Translations under genes and position numbers: made by a program | Notes under the pieces: model-generated | Told to the model about the DNA's origin: nothing | Database searches by the model: none | The model's input: only the letters and a program-made list of their open reading frames with translations | Origin: UBA2199 sp964628035 | GTDB taxonomy: Bacteria > Acidobacteriota > Aminicenantia > UBA2199 | Reading direction: 5' to 3' | DNA length: 64,000 nt | Assembly: GCA_964628035.1 (NCBI GenBank) | Contig: CAZVPI010000001.1 | Location: 496,001-560,000 of the forward strand | In this document: positions 18,747-26,734 of the stretch, in pieces | Numbering within the stretch: position 1 is the stretch's first letter | Layout of the letters: every line of letters starts with the position of its first letter

Positions 18747-19370
18747 ATATGTCCCCTAATTTAAGCCAATAACGATAATAATATAGCATATTTAGAGCAT
18801 ATTGACCACAATATTATGTTTATTCATGTCGACTTTTATGTCCAGTTGATTGGCATCGTTATTCACAAGCCATACCATCGTGACAGATGATTGGCGATGC
18901 ATGATGAGATAAAAAAGTCCGCAGGTTTCCTGAAGTGACAAAGCCAAGCGCTGACTGCAGCCAGGTCGACAAAACTTTTGACTACGGATCAATATGTGAA
19001 GGACTTGATTCTTGGCTGCCAGCCATTGCTGTCCAAAATAAATCGATTATTTGGTAGACAGCAAGTCCTGTAAAGGGTTTTGGGGTTACAAAATCGGGTT
19101 TTTTGGACGAGGTCGCCGTTTTGTTTTGTTTGGTTTTATCAATATGCTGTCCAAGATCTATTGAGGGCAAGTCAAGCCCTTTGGCAGGCTCTCGCGCCAT
19201 TCGCTTCCGCTTTTTCGCGGAGCGCTGAGGCCTCCGCGAAGCATCCCCTTGGGGGACAAGCCGCTCCAGTCGCGTAGTCCCCTTGGGACGGAGCATCCCC
19301 ACAGGGGACGAATGCCGCTGCGCCTGCCAAGCTCAGATACCCTAGTTGAATCGGGCAAGCTTGCCCGGAG

Positions 19371-19472
19371 CCCCACGAGGGGGTCGCGCCCTGCGGGCCG
19401 CTGACCCCACGAGGGGGTCGCGCCCTTCGGGCCGCTGACCCCACGAGGGGGTCGCGCCCTTCGGGCCGCTGA
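19371..19472. repeat. Three tandem 34-bp hairpin repeats
   Basis: Copies start at 19371, 19405 and 19439. Each holds a GACCCC-ACGA-GGGGTC-type stem and a GCCC-TTC-GGGC mini-hairpin. The first copy differs by TG for TT. The period is not a multiple of three. Confidence 0.85.
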
Positions 19473-19714
19473 TGAACGTGGGGTGAGGGCTTGGGACCCG
19501 CAGGGGCGATCCCTCCGGGACCCCCACGTTAATACCCCACGGTCAATGAAGGCGGGATTGTACGCGGTGGGGGGCGAGTGGCAGCCACTCTGGGAACCCT
19601 CGCGGCATTACGTCCCTTCCGCGCCCAAGCGCGTCGGGATTAGCTCGCGAGGGTACACGCAGCCCGAGCCTTATGGCGGGTCAGCGGCCCGCAGGGCGCG
19701 ATCCCAGGGGGGCT

Positions 19715-19780
19715 GGCATCCCGAAGGGTGCCGTCCCCTTGGGGGACCGGCATCCCGAAGGGTGCCGTCCCCTTGGGGGA
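19715..19780. repeat. Two tandem copies of a second 34-bp hairpin repeat
   Basis: Units begin at 19715 and 19749. Each has a GGCATCCC-GAA-GGGTGCC stem and a TCCCC-TTG-GGGGA stem. The period equals that of the array at 19371 although the sequence differs. Confidence 0.8.
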
Positions 19781-19959
19781 AAAGGCCGAATCCCCGAGTG
19801 AACGAAGGGCAACTTGCCCGATTAAGTCAAGGTTTTCTAAAAGTTATTTTGGACAGGTCTGCAGCAAGATCCGTTCTATTGCTTTTCTCGTCACGCGTCA
19901 CGCGTCACGATAGATCGAACGCTGCTGCCTTGCGCCGTCAGTCGTGTGCTTGCCTCTCC

Positions 19960-19988
19960 TTGCCGCCATGGCGGCGATGGGCTACAAT
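19960..19988 (+). promoter_or_regulatory. Promoter of the NarL-type two-component operon, probably leaderless
   Basis: TTGCCG (19960-19965), 17-bp spacer, TACAAT (19983-19988), then GGGAGCA and ATG at 19996. Confidence 0.65.
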
Positions 19989-19995
19989 GGGAGCA

Positions 19996-21249
19996 ATGGA
20001 GACGAAGGGGACGAAGCGAGTGCGCAGCGCGAAAGCCCGCTCCGCCACCGGCCTGCCGGGCCAGGCCGCATTCGGCGCCGAGGAGTTCAGGCAGATGAAC
20101 CTGGCGCTGGAGGCGGCCGACATCGGCCTGTGGGACTGGGACCTGGGCACGAACCGCGTGGCCATGTCCGACAAGACGAAGAGCCTGCTGGACATCGGCG
20201 CCCACGGCGCCGCCGGCACCTACCGCCGCTTCCTGCGCGCCATCCATCGCGACGACCGCGGGCGCATCGCCTCGGCGCTGAAGGAGGCCATCCGCCGCCG
20301 CGGCGCCTTCGACGAGGAGTTCCGCCGCGAGAAGGCCGACGGCGCGATCCACTGGCTGCGCATCCGCGGCCGCGTCTCGCTGGGGCGGGGCGGGGCCGCC
20401 GAGCGCGTGCGCGGCAGCATCCACGACAAGACCGAGCGCAAGATGGCCTTCGACGCGCTGGAGGCCATGGTCAAGGAGCGCACCCGTGAGCTGCTGGACG
20501 CCAACGACCAGCTGCGCCGCGAGATCGAGATCAGGAACCAGCTGCAGGACCAGCTCATGCGCGCCAGCGAGATGGAGCAGCGGCGCATCGGCCAGGACCT
20601 GCACGACAGCCTCTCGCAGCAGCTGGGCGGCATCCTCTTCATGGGCCAGGTCCTGCACGACAAGCTGAGCCGCGCCGGGCGGGCCGAGGCGCAGGACATC
20701 GAGAAGCTGATCGGCCACCTGCAGAACGCCCTGACCCACACCCGCGACCTGGCCAAGGGACTGTATCCCACCCTCGGCCAGGGCGGGCTGGCCGCCGCCC
20801 TGCGCGAGCTGGCCGTGGCGGTGGGCGAGCTGTTCGCGGTCGAAGTCACGGTCGACGCCGCCGCCGGGGTGGACACGGCCGACGAGGGGGTAACCATCCA
20901 CGTCTACCGCATCGTCCAGGAGGCGCTGAACAACGCCATCCGCCACGGCAAGGCCGGCCGTGCCGTCATCCGCCTGTTTCGCGAGCGGGGCGTCCCCGTC
21001 CTCACCGTCAGCGACAACGGCGTCGGCTTTCCCGAGAAGCCGAACCGCAAGGGCATGGGGCTGAACATCATGGAATACCGCGCCTCGCTGATCGGCGCCT
21101 CCCTGGCCGTCGCTTCGCAGCGCCGCGGCGGCGCCGTCGTCAAGTGCGCGTTCCGGCGCACGCCGGGCTTCGCCCCCGCAAGCCCGCCGGCCGGGCCGGG
21201 TCCCGGGGCGCGCGGGGCGCGCGCGCGGCGCAACGCCAAGCCGGCATGA
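19996..21249 (+). CDS. PAS-domain sensor histidine kinase, NarL/DesK class
   Basis: This 417-residue kinase has no membrane helix, so it is cytoplasmic. Residues about 30-150 form a PAS domain (ALEAADIGLWDWDLGTN to GSIHDKTERK), then a coiled linker. A HisKA_3 dimerisation domain follows with the phospho-accepting His203 in RRIGQDLHDSLSQQLGG. The HATPase domain has the N box (IVQEALNNAIRHG) and G box (SDNGVGF, KGMGLNIMEYR). The tail is Arg/Pro-rich. The start at 19996 lies 7 bases after the -10 box; the ATG at 19987 is inside the -10 box and was rejected. Its stop overlaps the next gene (ATGA), the cognate regulator. The signal is unknown. Confidence 0.92.
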   Translation: METKGTKRVRSAKARSATGLPGQAAFGAEEFRQMNLALEAADIGLWDWDLGTNRVAMSDKTKSLLDIGAHGAAGTYRRFLRAIHRDDRGRIASALKEAIRRRGAFDEEFRREKADGAIHWLRIRGRVSLGRGGAAERVRGSIHDKTERKMAFDALEAMVKERTRELLDANDQLRREIEIRNQLQDQLMRASEMEQRRIGQDLHDSLSQQLGGILFMGQVLHDKLSRAGRAEAQDIEKLIGHLQNALTHTRDLAKGLYPTLGQGGLAAALRELAVAVGELFAVEVTVDAAAGVDTADEGVTIHVYRIVQEALNNAIRHGKAGRAVIRLFRERGVPVLTVSDNGVGFPEKPNRKGMGLNIMEYRASLIGASLAVASQRRGGAVVKCAFRRTPGFAPASPPAGPGPGARGARARRNAKPA

Positions 21250-21917
21250 AAACGAAAAAGGCCGTCTTCATCGTCGACGACCACCCCATCATGCGCGACG
21301 GCATCTCCCAGCTCATCGACCAGCAGGCCGACCTGGCGGTCTGCGGCAGCGCCAGCAGCGCCCCCCAGGCGCTCGACGCGCTGGCCGCCGTCGCCCCCGA
21401 CCTGCTGCTGGTGGACATCTCCCTGACCGGCATGAGCGGCATCGACCTGATCAAGATCGTGCGCAAGCGCCAGCGGCGCCTGCCGGTCCTCGTCCTGTCC
21501 ATGCATTCGGAGGACCTCTACGCCGAGCGGGCGATCCGCGCCGGCGCCAGGGGCTATGTCATGAAGCATGCCTCGGCGGGCGTCCTGCTGGAGGCCATCC
21601 GCCGCGTGCTGGCGGGCAAGGTGTACCTGAGCCCGGCCATGACCGAGAAGCTGCTGGACAAGGCGAGCGGCGGCGAGCGGCCGGAGGCGGCGTCGCCGGT
21701 GGGTGGCCTGAGCGACCGCGAACTGGAGATCTTCAAGCTGGTCGGCAGCGGCCTCAAGCCGCAGCGCATCGCCGAGGAGTTGCAGCTGAGCATCAAGACG
21801 GTGGAGACCTACTATTCGCGCCTGAAGCTGAAGCTGGGGGCCCGGGACGCCGCCGAGCTGCTGCAGCTGGCCATCGCCTGGCGCTCCGAGATCAAGGAGC
21901 CCGGAGAGCGCTCCTGA
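21246..21917 (+). CDS. LuxR/NarL-family response regulator
   Basis: This 223-residue transcription regulator has a receiver domain at about residues 6-122, with the acidic pocket DDHP and the phospho-acceptor Asp57 in LLLVDISLTG. A LuxR-type helix-turn-helix follows at about 155-215 (LSDRELEIFKLVGSGLKPQRIAEEL, then SIKTVETYYSRLKLKLG). It overlaps the kinase gene by 4 bases, so the pair is co-translated and almost certainly cognate. Target genes are unknown; the adjacent phosphate-related genes downstream are candidates by position only. Confidence 0.94.
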   Translation: MKTKKAVFIVDDHPIMRDGISQLIDQQADLAVCGSASSAPQALDALAAVAPDLLLVDISLTGMSGIDLIKIVRKRQRRLPVLVLSMHSEDLYAERAIRAGARGYVMKHASAGVLLEAIRRVLAGKVYLSPAMTEKLLDKASGGERPEAASPVGGLSDRELEIFKLVGSGLKPQRIAEELQLSIKTVETYYSRLKLKLGARDAAELLQLAIAWRSEIKEPGERS

Positions 21918-21948
21918 AAGGCGGTTCGTAGCCCCTTTTCGCTGTAAT

Positions 21949-21980
21949 GGAAATCCCCGACAAAAGAAAGGGGGGTTTCC
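21949..21980 (+). terminator. Possible terminator after the two-component operon
   Basis: A 10-bp stem (GGAAATCCCC at 21949-21958 with GGGGGTTTCC at 21971-21980, one G-T pair) has a 12-base loop. It is followed by CTTATTGCCTCTTTTT, an interrupted T tract. Confidence 0.5.
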
Positions 21981-22046
21981 CTTATTGCCTCTTTTTCGCC
22001 GGGGATCGATAGTCAGGGGGAAGAATTCGCATAGGAGCGCAACCCC

Positions 22047-22637
22047 ATGGCAGAGATCAAGGCACGCTGGGAGTGGCGGACGTTCGGCGAGGCCTTCGGC
22101 GAGGCCGAGTCCAGGATCAACTCCTTCCCCAAGGACAAGGTGCGGCACAGCGCCGAAGTCTACATCCTCTCCAAGAACAGCATGGACAACACCAAGATCC
22201 GCGACATGCTGATGGACATCAAGACCCTGCGCCAGGTGAACGCCGACAAGCTGGAACAGTGGTTCCCGGTGATGAAGGCCGGCTTCCCGCTGGCGCCGGC
22301 GGTGCTGGGCGACGTGTTCCGCGCCTGGAAGGCGGAGATGCCGCGCCTCGGGCGCGACGCCTACGGATACGAGGAGTTCCTGGGCGAGCTGGTCTCCCCG
22401 CACGCCGACCTGAGGATGGTGCGCGTGGAGAAGGAGCGCCACGGCTTCCTGATCAACGGCTGCATCGTCGAGATCGCCGACCTGAAGTTCGACGGCTCAC
22501 CGGTCCGCACCGTCGCCGTCGAGATGGAAGACCCCGCGGCCGTCCTGGGCACGGTGCGCCAACTCGGCCTCGACGGCTTTGAGAACGTCAACTACCTGAA
22601 GGCGCTGAAGCGCTTCGTGGGCATGGAGATCGTTTGA
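22047..22637 (+). CDS. CYTH-like protein of unknown function in the phosphate cluster
   Basis: A 196-residue soluble protein. It opens WEWRTFG and alternates short beta strands with charged residues (SAEVYILS, NTKIRDMLMDIKTLRQV). The later part VRVEKERHGFLINGCIVEIADLKFDG followed by VRTVAVEMED has the strand-rich R/K...E-x-E layout of CYTH tunnel-fold enzymes, which bind phosphate chains, though the exact N-terminal ExExK signature is absent. I therefore call it CYTH-like with caution. The start follows AGGAGCG. It lies 17 bases ahead of the porin gene and is probably co-transcribed with it. A second, canonical CYTH gene lies 1.3 kb downstream. Confidence 0.6.
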   Translation: MAEIKARWEWRTFGEAFGEAESRINSFPKDKVRHSAEVYILSKNSMDNTKIRDMLMDIKTLRQVNADKLEQWFPVMKAGFPLAPAVLGDVFRAWKAEMPRLGRDAYGYEEFLGELVSPHADLRMVRVEKERHGFLINGCIVEIADLKFDGSPVRTVAVEMEDPAAVLGTVRQLGLDGFENVNYLKALKRFVGMEIV

Positions 22638-22654
22638 TCCCTAAGGAGGATACA

Positions 22655-23869
22655 ATGAAAAAGATCGTCTTTTTGTGCGTGCTGGTCGTTCTCTTCGCCT
22701 TCCCGGCCCTGGCCGAGGAAGTCGAGTCGCGCGACCTGGCCGGCCGCAGCGACGACGGCCTGCTGATCTTCGAGTCGGCCGACGGCAAGTTCCAGTTCAT
22801 GCTCGACGGCCGCATCAACCTGATCGCCGCCCTGTACCAGGGCAGCGAGACGCCCCTGGCCAACGGCATCGAGGTGCGCCGCGGCCGCCTCGGCTTCAAG
22901 CCGGTCTGGGGCGACTGGTCGGCCCAGTTCGACATCGACTTCACGGGCGTCGAGGCCGAGATCAAGGACATGTGGATCGGCTACGGCGGCTTCAAGAACA
23001 CGATGATCACCCTGGGCAACCACAAGGGGCAGTTCAGCGTGGAGGAGGTCACCTCCTCGCGCTTCATCACCTTCATCGAGCGCGGCCTGCCCAACGCCTT
23101 CGCCCCTGACCGCCGCCTCGGCCTGAGCGTGGCCAAGTGGGGCAAGAACTGGCGCGCCTTCGCCGGCCTGTTCGGCGAGGAGGCGGCCAACGCCGACGAG
23201 ACCGGCGAGAACGAGGCGCTCAACTACAACCTGCGCCTGAACTTCCTGCCCTGGCTCAAGGACAACGGCTTCCTCCACCTCGGCGGCTCCTTCGGCCACT
23301 CGCGGCCCAACGCCAGCGACGGCGGCACGGTGCGCTTCCGCGCCCGCCCCGAGACGCACGTGGCCGACAACCGCTTCCTGACCACCGGCAAGATCAAGGA
23401 CGTCCAGTCCTGGGACCAGTACGGCCTGGAGCTCGCCGCCGCCTTCGGCCCGATCCTGCTGCAGGGCGAGTTCCTGTCAACCACCGTCAACCGCCTGGAC
23501 GGCAAGCCCAACGCCACCTTCTCCGGCTACTACGCCTTCGCCAGCTGGATGGTCACCGGCGAGAAGCGCCCCTACAGCATCGAGGAGGGCGAGCCCGCCG
23601 GCCGCATCCTCCCCAAGAAGAAGTCGCTGGGCGCCTTTGAGCTGGCCGCCCGCATCAGCAACCTCAACCTCAACGATGCCGACGCCGACATTATGGGCGG
23701 CGAGGGCAACAACGTCACGCTGGCCGCCAACTGGTACCCCTATCCCAACCTCAAGTTCGCCGCCAACTATGTCCTGATCAACCACGACGAGTTCGCCACC
23801 GGCGACGGCGACTACGCCGGCAACGACGACTACAGCGTCTTCCAGTTCGGCTTCTATTACTCTTTCTGA
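22655..23869 (+). CDS. Porin_O_P-type (phosphate-selective porin-like) outer-membrane channel
   Basis: The 404-residue protein has a cleavable signal peptide (KKIVFLCVLVVLFAFPALAEE). A beta-barrel pattern follows: DGRINLIAALYQG, EVRRGRLGFKPVWGDWSAQFDIDF, LGNHKGQFSVEEVTSSRFITFIERGLPNAF and a terminal aromatic FQFGFYYSF, the expected outer-membrane C-terminal Phe. RRGRLGFKP...WSAQFDIDF and the long-range SSRFITFIERGLPNAFAPDRRLG match the Porin_O_P family, which includes phosphate- and polyphosphate-selective channels. Specificity is not proven by this. The start at 22655 follows AAGGAGGA. It lies between two CYTH-type genes and upstream of phosphate transport genes. Confidence 0.87.
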   Translation: MKKIVFLCVLVVLFAFPALAEEVESRDLAGRSDDGLLIFESADGKFQFMLDGRINLIAALYQGSETPLANGIEVRRGRLGFKPVWGDWSAQFDIDFTGVEAEIKDMWIGYGGFKNTMITLGNHKGQFSVEEVTSSRFITFIERGLPNAFAPDRRLGLSVAKWGKNWRAFAGLFGEEAANADETGENEALNYNLRLNFLPWLKDNGFLHLGGSFGHSRPNASDGGTVRFRARPETHVADNRFLTTGKIKDVQSWDQYGLELAAAFGPILLQGEFLSTTVNRLDGKPNATFSGYYAFASWMVTGEKRPYSIEEGEPAGRILPKKKSLGAFELAARISNLNLNDADADIMGGEGNNVTLAANWYPYPNLKFAANYVLINHDEFATGDGDYAGNDDYSVFQFGFYYSF

Positions 23870-23898
23870 AGACAGCGACGCCATAAAGAGGATCGCGC

Positions 23899-23920
23899 GG
23901 GGGCAGGCCGCCCTGCCCCC
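23899..23920 (+). terminator. Hairpin between the porin and CYTH genes
   Basis: A 9-bp stem (GGGGGCAGG/CCTGCCCCC) with a 4-base loop and no T tract. It overlaps where the -35 region of the following promoter would lie, so it may act as a weak terminator or a regulatory structure. Confidence 0.4.
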
Positions 23921-23921
23921 G

Positions 23922-23930
23922 TGCTATAAT
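23922..23930 (+). promoter_or_regulatory. Extended -10 promoter of the CYTH-DASS operon
   Basis: TGCTATAAT, a perfect extended -10, 14 bases before the ATG at 23945. The predicted leader is only about 7-8 bases. No -35 box is visible because the hairpin occupies that position. Confidence 0.6.
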
Positions 23931-23944
23931 CCCGGGAGAACATC

Positions 23945-24409
23945 ATGGGCAAGGAAATCGAAAGGAAATTCCTGGTCAAGGGCGAGGAGTGGAAGGCGGC
24001 CGCCAAGGGCACCGTCTACCGCCAGGGCTACCTCTCCTCGGCCAAGGAGCGGGTGGTGCGCGTGCGCACCATCGAGAGCAAGGGCTTCCTGACCATCAAG
24101 GGCATCACCCGCGGGGTGTCGCGCGCGGAGTTCGAGTACGAGATCTCGGCCGAGGATGCCGCCATCATGCTCGACGACATGTGCGAAAAGCCGCTCATCG
24201 AGAAGAAGCGCTACAAGATCCCGTTCGGCGGGCTGGTGTTCGAGGTGGACGAGTTCTTCGGCGAGAACGCCGGGCTGGTCGTGGCCGAGGTCGAGCTCAA
24301 GGACGAGAAGCAGAAGATCACCCTGCCGCCGTGGGTCGGCGAGGAAGTGTCGGGCGATCCGCGCTACTTCAATTCCAACCTGATCAAGCACCCGTACAGT
24401 CGGTGGTGA
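23945..24409 (+). CDS. CYTH-domain protein (triphosphate tunnel enzyme)
   Basis: The 154-residue single-domain CYTH protein starts with the hallmark EIERKFLV and continues with RVRTIESKGFLTIKG, FEYEI and VFEVDEFFGENAGLVVAEVELKDE, giving the alternating acidic and basic strands of the triphosphate tunnel. Bacterial members of this size are usually inorganic triphosphatases hydrolysing short-chain polyphosphate, sometimes annotated class IV adenylate cyclases. Triphosphatase activity is the likelier reading given the phosphate transport genes around it. It overlaps or abuts the DASS transporter gene. Confidence 0.9.
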   Translation: MGKEIERKFLVKGEEWKAAAKGTVYRQGYLSSAKERVVRVRTIESKGFLTIKGITRGVSRAEFEYEISAEDAAIMLDDMCEKPLIEKKRYKIPFGGLVFEVDEFFGENAGLVVAEVELKDEKQKITLPPWVGEEVSGDPRYFNSNLIKHPYSRW

Positions 24410-24417
24410 GCGGCGTC

Positions 24418-25980
24418 ATGGCGGAAGCGAAAGCGGCGAACCCTGACGCGGCCGTCGCCGACAACGGCGGGCTCGACGAGTTGCTCGACCTGGAGCGGCA
24501 CAAGCTGGCCAACGTGCCCGAGCGCAAGGCCAATGCCACCGAGAGGTGGATGAAGTACCTCGGCTTCCCGCTGGGCATCGCCGCCTTCCTGCTGATCTTC
24601 TACATGCCGCTGCCGGCCGGCCTGACCGCCTCCGGCCAGGCCGTCCTGGCCTGCTTCGCCATGGCCCTGGTCTGGTGGGTCAGCGAGCCGGTCCCCACCT
24701 ACCTGACCTCCCTGGTGCTGATGCTGGCGCTGGTCTTCACCGACGGCTGGGACCAGGAGCACGTGCTGGGCGTGCTGGGCTTCGACGTCATCTGGCTCAA
24801 CGTCATGGCCTTCGTGCTGAGCTCCATCCTGGTCAAGACCGCCCTGGCCAAGCGCCTGGCGCTGAACCTGATCATCCGCTTCGGCCACAACGCCTCCAAG
24901 ATGTTCCTGGCCTTCCTTGTCCTGCAGCTCTGCCTGGCGCCGCTCATCCCGGCCACGGCGCCGCGGGCGGTGATGACCCTGCCGCTGATGCTGGTGGTGG
25001 CGGCCATCTACGGCTCGACCAGCGACAAGGTCAACGGCTTCGGGCGCAACCTGTTCCTGCAGAACCTCCTGGGAGTGAACATTTTCTCCTCGGGGTTCAT
25101 GACCGGCAGCACGGCCAACCTGATCGCCATCTCGCTGATCATGTCGCTGAGCGGCGAGAAGGTGTTCTACACCGACTGGATGTTCGCCAGCCTGCCGGTG
25201 GTGCTGGCGGCCATGCTCCTGGCCTGGTTCTTCGGCCCGCGCCTGCTCATCCGCCTGAAGCCGGAGGAGCGCCGGCCGGTCATCGCCGGCGGCATCGAGA
25301 CGCTGAGGCGCCAGCTCGAGCGCATGGGCAAGGTCTCCTTCCAGGAGAAGAAGGCGGCGGCCATCTTCGGCCTGGTCATCTTCCTGTGGGTCACTGACCG
25401 CTTCCATATGGCCTGGTTCGGCTTCGAGATCAACCCGGTGATGGCGGCCATGGCCGGGGCGATCATCACCTTCCTGCCCAAGGTGGGGCTCATCAAGTGG
25501 AACGAGGCCGACATCCCCTGGCACCTGATGCTGTTCAGCGCCGGCGCCTACGCCGGCGGCCTGGCCCTGGACAATTCCGGCGCCGCGCGCTGGGCCATCG
25601 ACAACCTGTTCCGCCACCTGAACATCGGCCCGGGGACCAATTTCTGGCTCGTCTACGTGGTCATCATCGCCGCCAACATGTACGCCCACATCTTCTTCAC
25701 CAGCAAGACCATGCGCGTCATCATCATGATGCCCATCGTGATCGCCGTGGCCCAGCAGCTGAATTTCCCCGTCATCGCCCTGGCCCTGCCGGCGGCCTTC
25801 ACCACCGACTGGGTCATCACCCTGCCAATCAACGCCAAGCCGAACGTCATCTATTTCAGCACCGGGCAGTTCTCGGTGCTGGACAACATCAAATACGGGC
25901 TGGCCGTCTCGACGCTGGGGGTCCTGCTGCTGACCCTCGCCGGCCTGACCTGGTTCCGCTGGCTGGGGATCACGCCATGA
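24418..25980 (+). CDS. DASS-family sodium/anion symporter
   Basis: This 520-residue inner-membrane transporter of the divalent anion:Na+ symporter family has a hydrophilic N-terminal tail of about 40 residues and some 11-12 membrane helices. Both pseudo-repeats carry the Ser-Asn/Thr-type substrate and sodium motifs: FMTGSTANLIAI in the first and VITLPINAKPNVIYFSTGQFS in the second. Substrates in the family are dicarboxylates, sulfate or phosphate; the sequence does not decide among them. The start at 24418 is 9 bases after the CYTH stop. A GTG upstream that overlaps the CYTH stop is an alternative start. The downstream gene overlaps by 4 bases. Confidence 0.88.
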   Translation: MAEAKAANPDAAVADNGGLDELLDLERHKLANVPERKANATERWMKYLGFPLGIAAFLLIFYMPLPAGLTASGQAVLACFAMALVWWVSEPVPTYLTSLVLMLALVFTDGWDQEHVLGVLGFDVIWLNVMAFVLSSILVKTALAKRLALNLIIRFGHNASKMFLAFLVLQLCLAPLIPATAPRAVMTLPLMLVVAAIYGSTSDKVNGFGRNLFLQNLLGVNIFSSGFMTGSTANLIAISLIMSLSGEKVFYTDWMFASLPVVLAAMLLAWFFGPRLLIRLKPEERRPVIAGGIETLRRQLERMGKVSFQEKKAAAIFGLVIFLWVTDRFHMAWFGFEINPVMAAMAGAIITFLPKVGLIKWNEADIPWHLMLFSAGAYAGGLALDNSGAARWAIDNLFRHLNIGPGTNFWLVYVVIIAANMYAHIFFTSKTMRVIIMMPIVIAVAQQLNFPVIALALPAAFTTDWVITLPINAKPNVIYFSTGQFSVLDNIKYGLAVSTLGVLLLTLAGLTWFRWLGITP

Positions 25981-26708
25981 GCCCGGCAGCGAAGCGCAGG
26001 AAAGCCGCGCTGGCGGCCCTCGGCGTCCTGCTGTTGGCCGCCGCCGGCGGCTACGGCCAGGAGCTCCGGCGCTACGAAGAGACGGTCCTGCTCGCCGCCG
26101 ACGGCTCAGCGGCGGTGCGCGTCGTCCTGGAGTTCCGTCGCGGCGGCGGTGGCCTGCTTCTCCTGTCCGTGCGCTCGGCGGCCCTGCGCGACGTGCGCGC
26201 GAAAGGGGTGGAGCTTCTTGCCCCGCGGCCGGTCGAAAAGGGCGGCAACCATTTCCTGGCCCTGGCGCCGCCGGCCGGCGCCGCCGCGGCCGAGGTCGCC
26301 TTCACGGTCGACGGCTACTTCCGCGCCGGCGGCCGCCCCGGGCCGTTCAACACCCGCAAGCTGGAGTACCGCTTCGTGAACGTCTCGTTCGCCGCGGTGG
26401 AACGCTTCTCCGTTGACCTGGTCCTGCCGACGGGGCGGGTGTTCAACGCCCTCGGCCGTTTCGTCCCCGAGCCGGAGCGCCAGGGCATGGTCATCCCCTT
26501 CGCCATCGTCCGCCGCGACGGCCGCCTGGCCGGGCGCATCGTCCTGGAAGGGCTCGGCCTCGGCGACGAGGTGGCGCTGGAGTGCACCACGCGCCCGGCC
26601 CGGCGCTCGCGCTGGCTCCTGCTGGCGCTGGCGGCCCTGGCCCTGGCCTACCTTGTGTTCTTCCGCGACGTGCTGCGCGAGCGTCGCAGCGGCCGGTCCG
26701 GAGGCTGA
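25977..26708 (+). CDS. Exported, C-terminally anchored protein of unknown function
   Basis: A 243-residue protein with a basic N-terminus and a signal peptide (ALAALGVLLLAAAGGYGQ). A beta-rich ectodomain of about 180 residues follows (RYEETVLLAADGSAAVRVVLEFRR, then VEVAFTVDGYF-like strands). A C-terminal membrane helix (WLLLALAALALAYLVFF) precedes a short basic tail. The layout puts the ectodomain in the periplasm. ATGA overlap with the DASS gene and a 26-base gap to the DUF47 gene make it part of that operon. I recognise no family. An accessory role for the transporter is possible from position only. Confidence 0.7.
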   Translation: MSPAAKRRKAALAALGVLLLAAAGGYGQELRRYEETVLLAADGSAAVRVVLEFRRGGGGLLLLSVRSAALRDVRAKGVELLAPRPVEKGGNHFLALAPPAGAAAAEVAFTVDGYFRAGGRPGPFNTRKLEYRFVNVSFAAVERFSVDLVLPTGRVFNALGRFVPEPERQGMVIPFAIVRRDGRLAGRIVLEGLGLGDEVALECTTRPARRSRWLLLALAALALAYLVFFRDVLRERRSGRSGG

Positions 26709-26734
26709 AGCGCCGGCAGGCCACGGAGTCCGCC

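Larger units (their letters stand above)
19029..19856. mobile_element. Candidate non-autonomous element bounded by 13-bp inverted repeats
   Basis: CTGTCCAAAATAA at 19029-19041 is exactly inverted at 19844-19856. A second, imperfect inverted pair lies inside it (AATCGGGCAAG near 19349-19359 and its inverse within 19808-19824). There is no transposase gene within. Target-site duplications were not evident by eye. Confidence 0.35.
18747..19959. other. 1.2-kb non-coding accessory region
   Basis: The first 400 bases are AT-rich with no credible gene. Around 18781-18789 the minus strand has TGCTATATT, a possible extended -10 for the Fic gene. From about 19190 to 19800 the DNA is GC-rich and full of short hairpins, including two 34-bp-period tandem repeats. 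Inverted repeats flank this part. Open frames here have shifting, repeat-derived translations and are not regarded as genes. Confidence 0.6.

Noticed and set aside
19371..19472. CRISPR array
   Set aside because: The 34-bp units are directly contiguous with no unique spacers, and no cas genes are nearby.
19172..19527. Several short open frames on the minus strand in the hairpin region
   Set aside because: Their translations are repeat-driven (e.g. GSAARRARPPRG recurring) and change frame with the 34-bp period; they lack ribosome sites.
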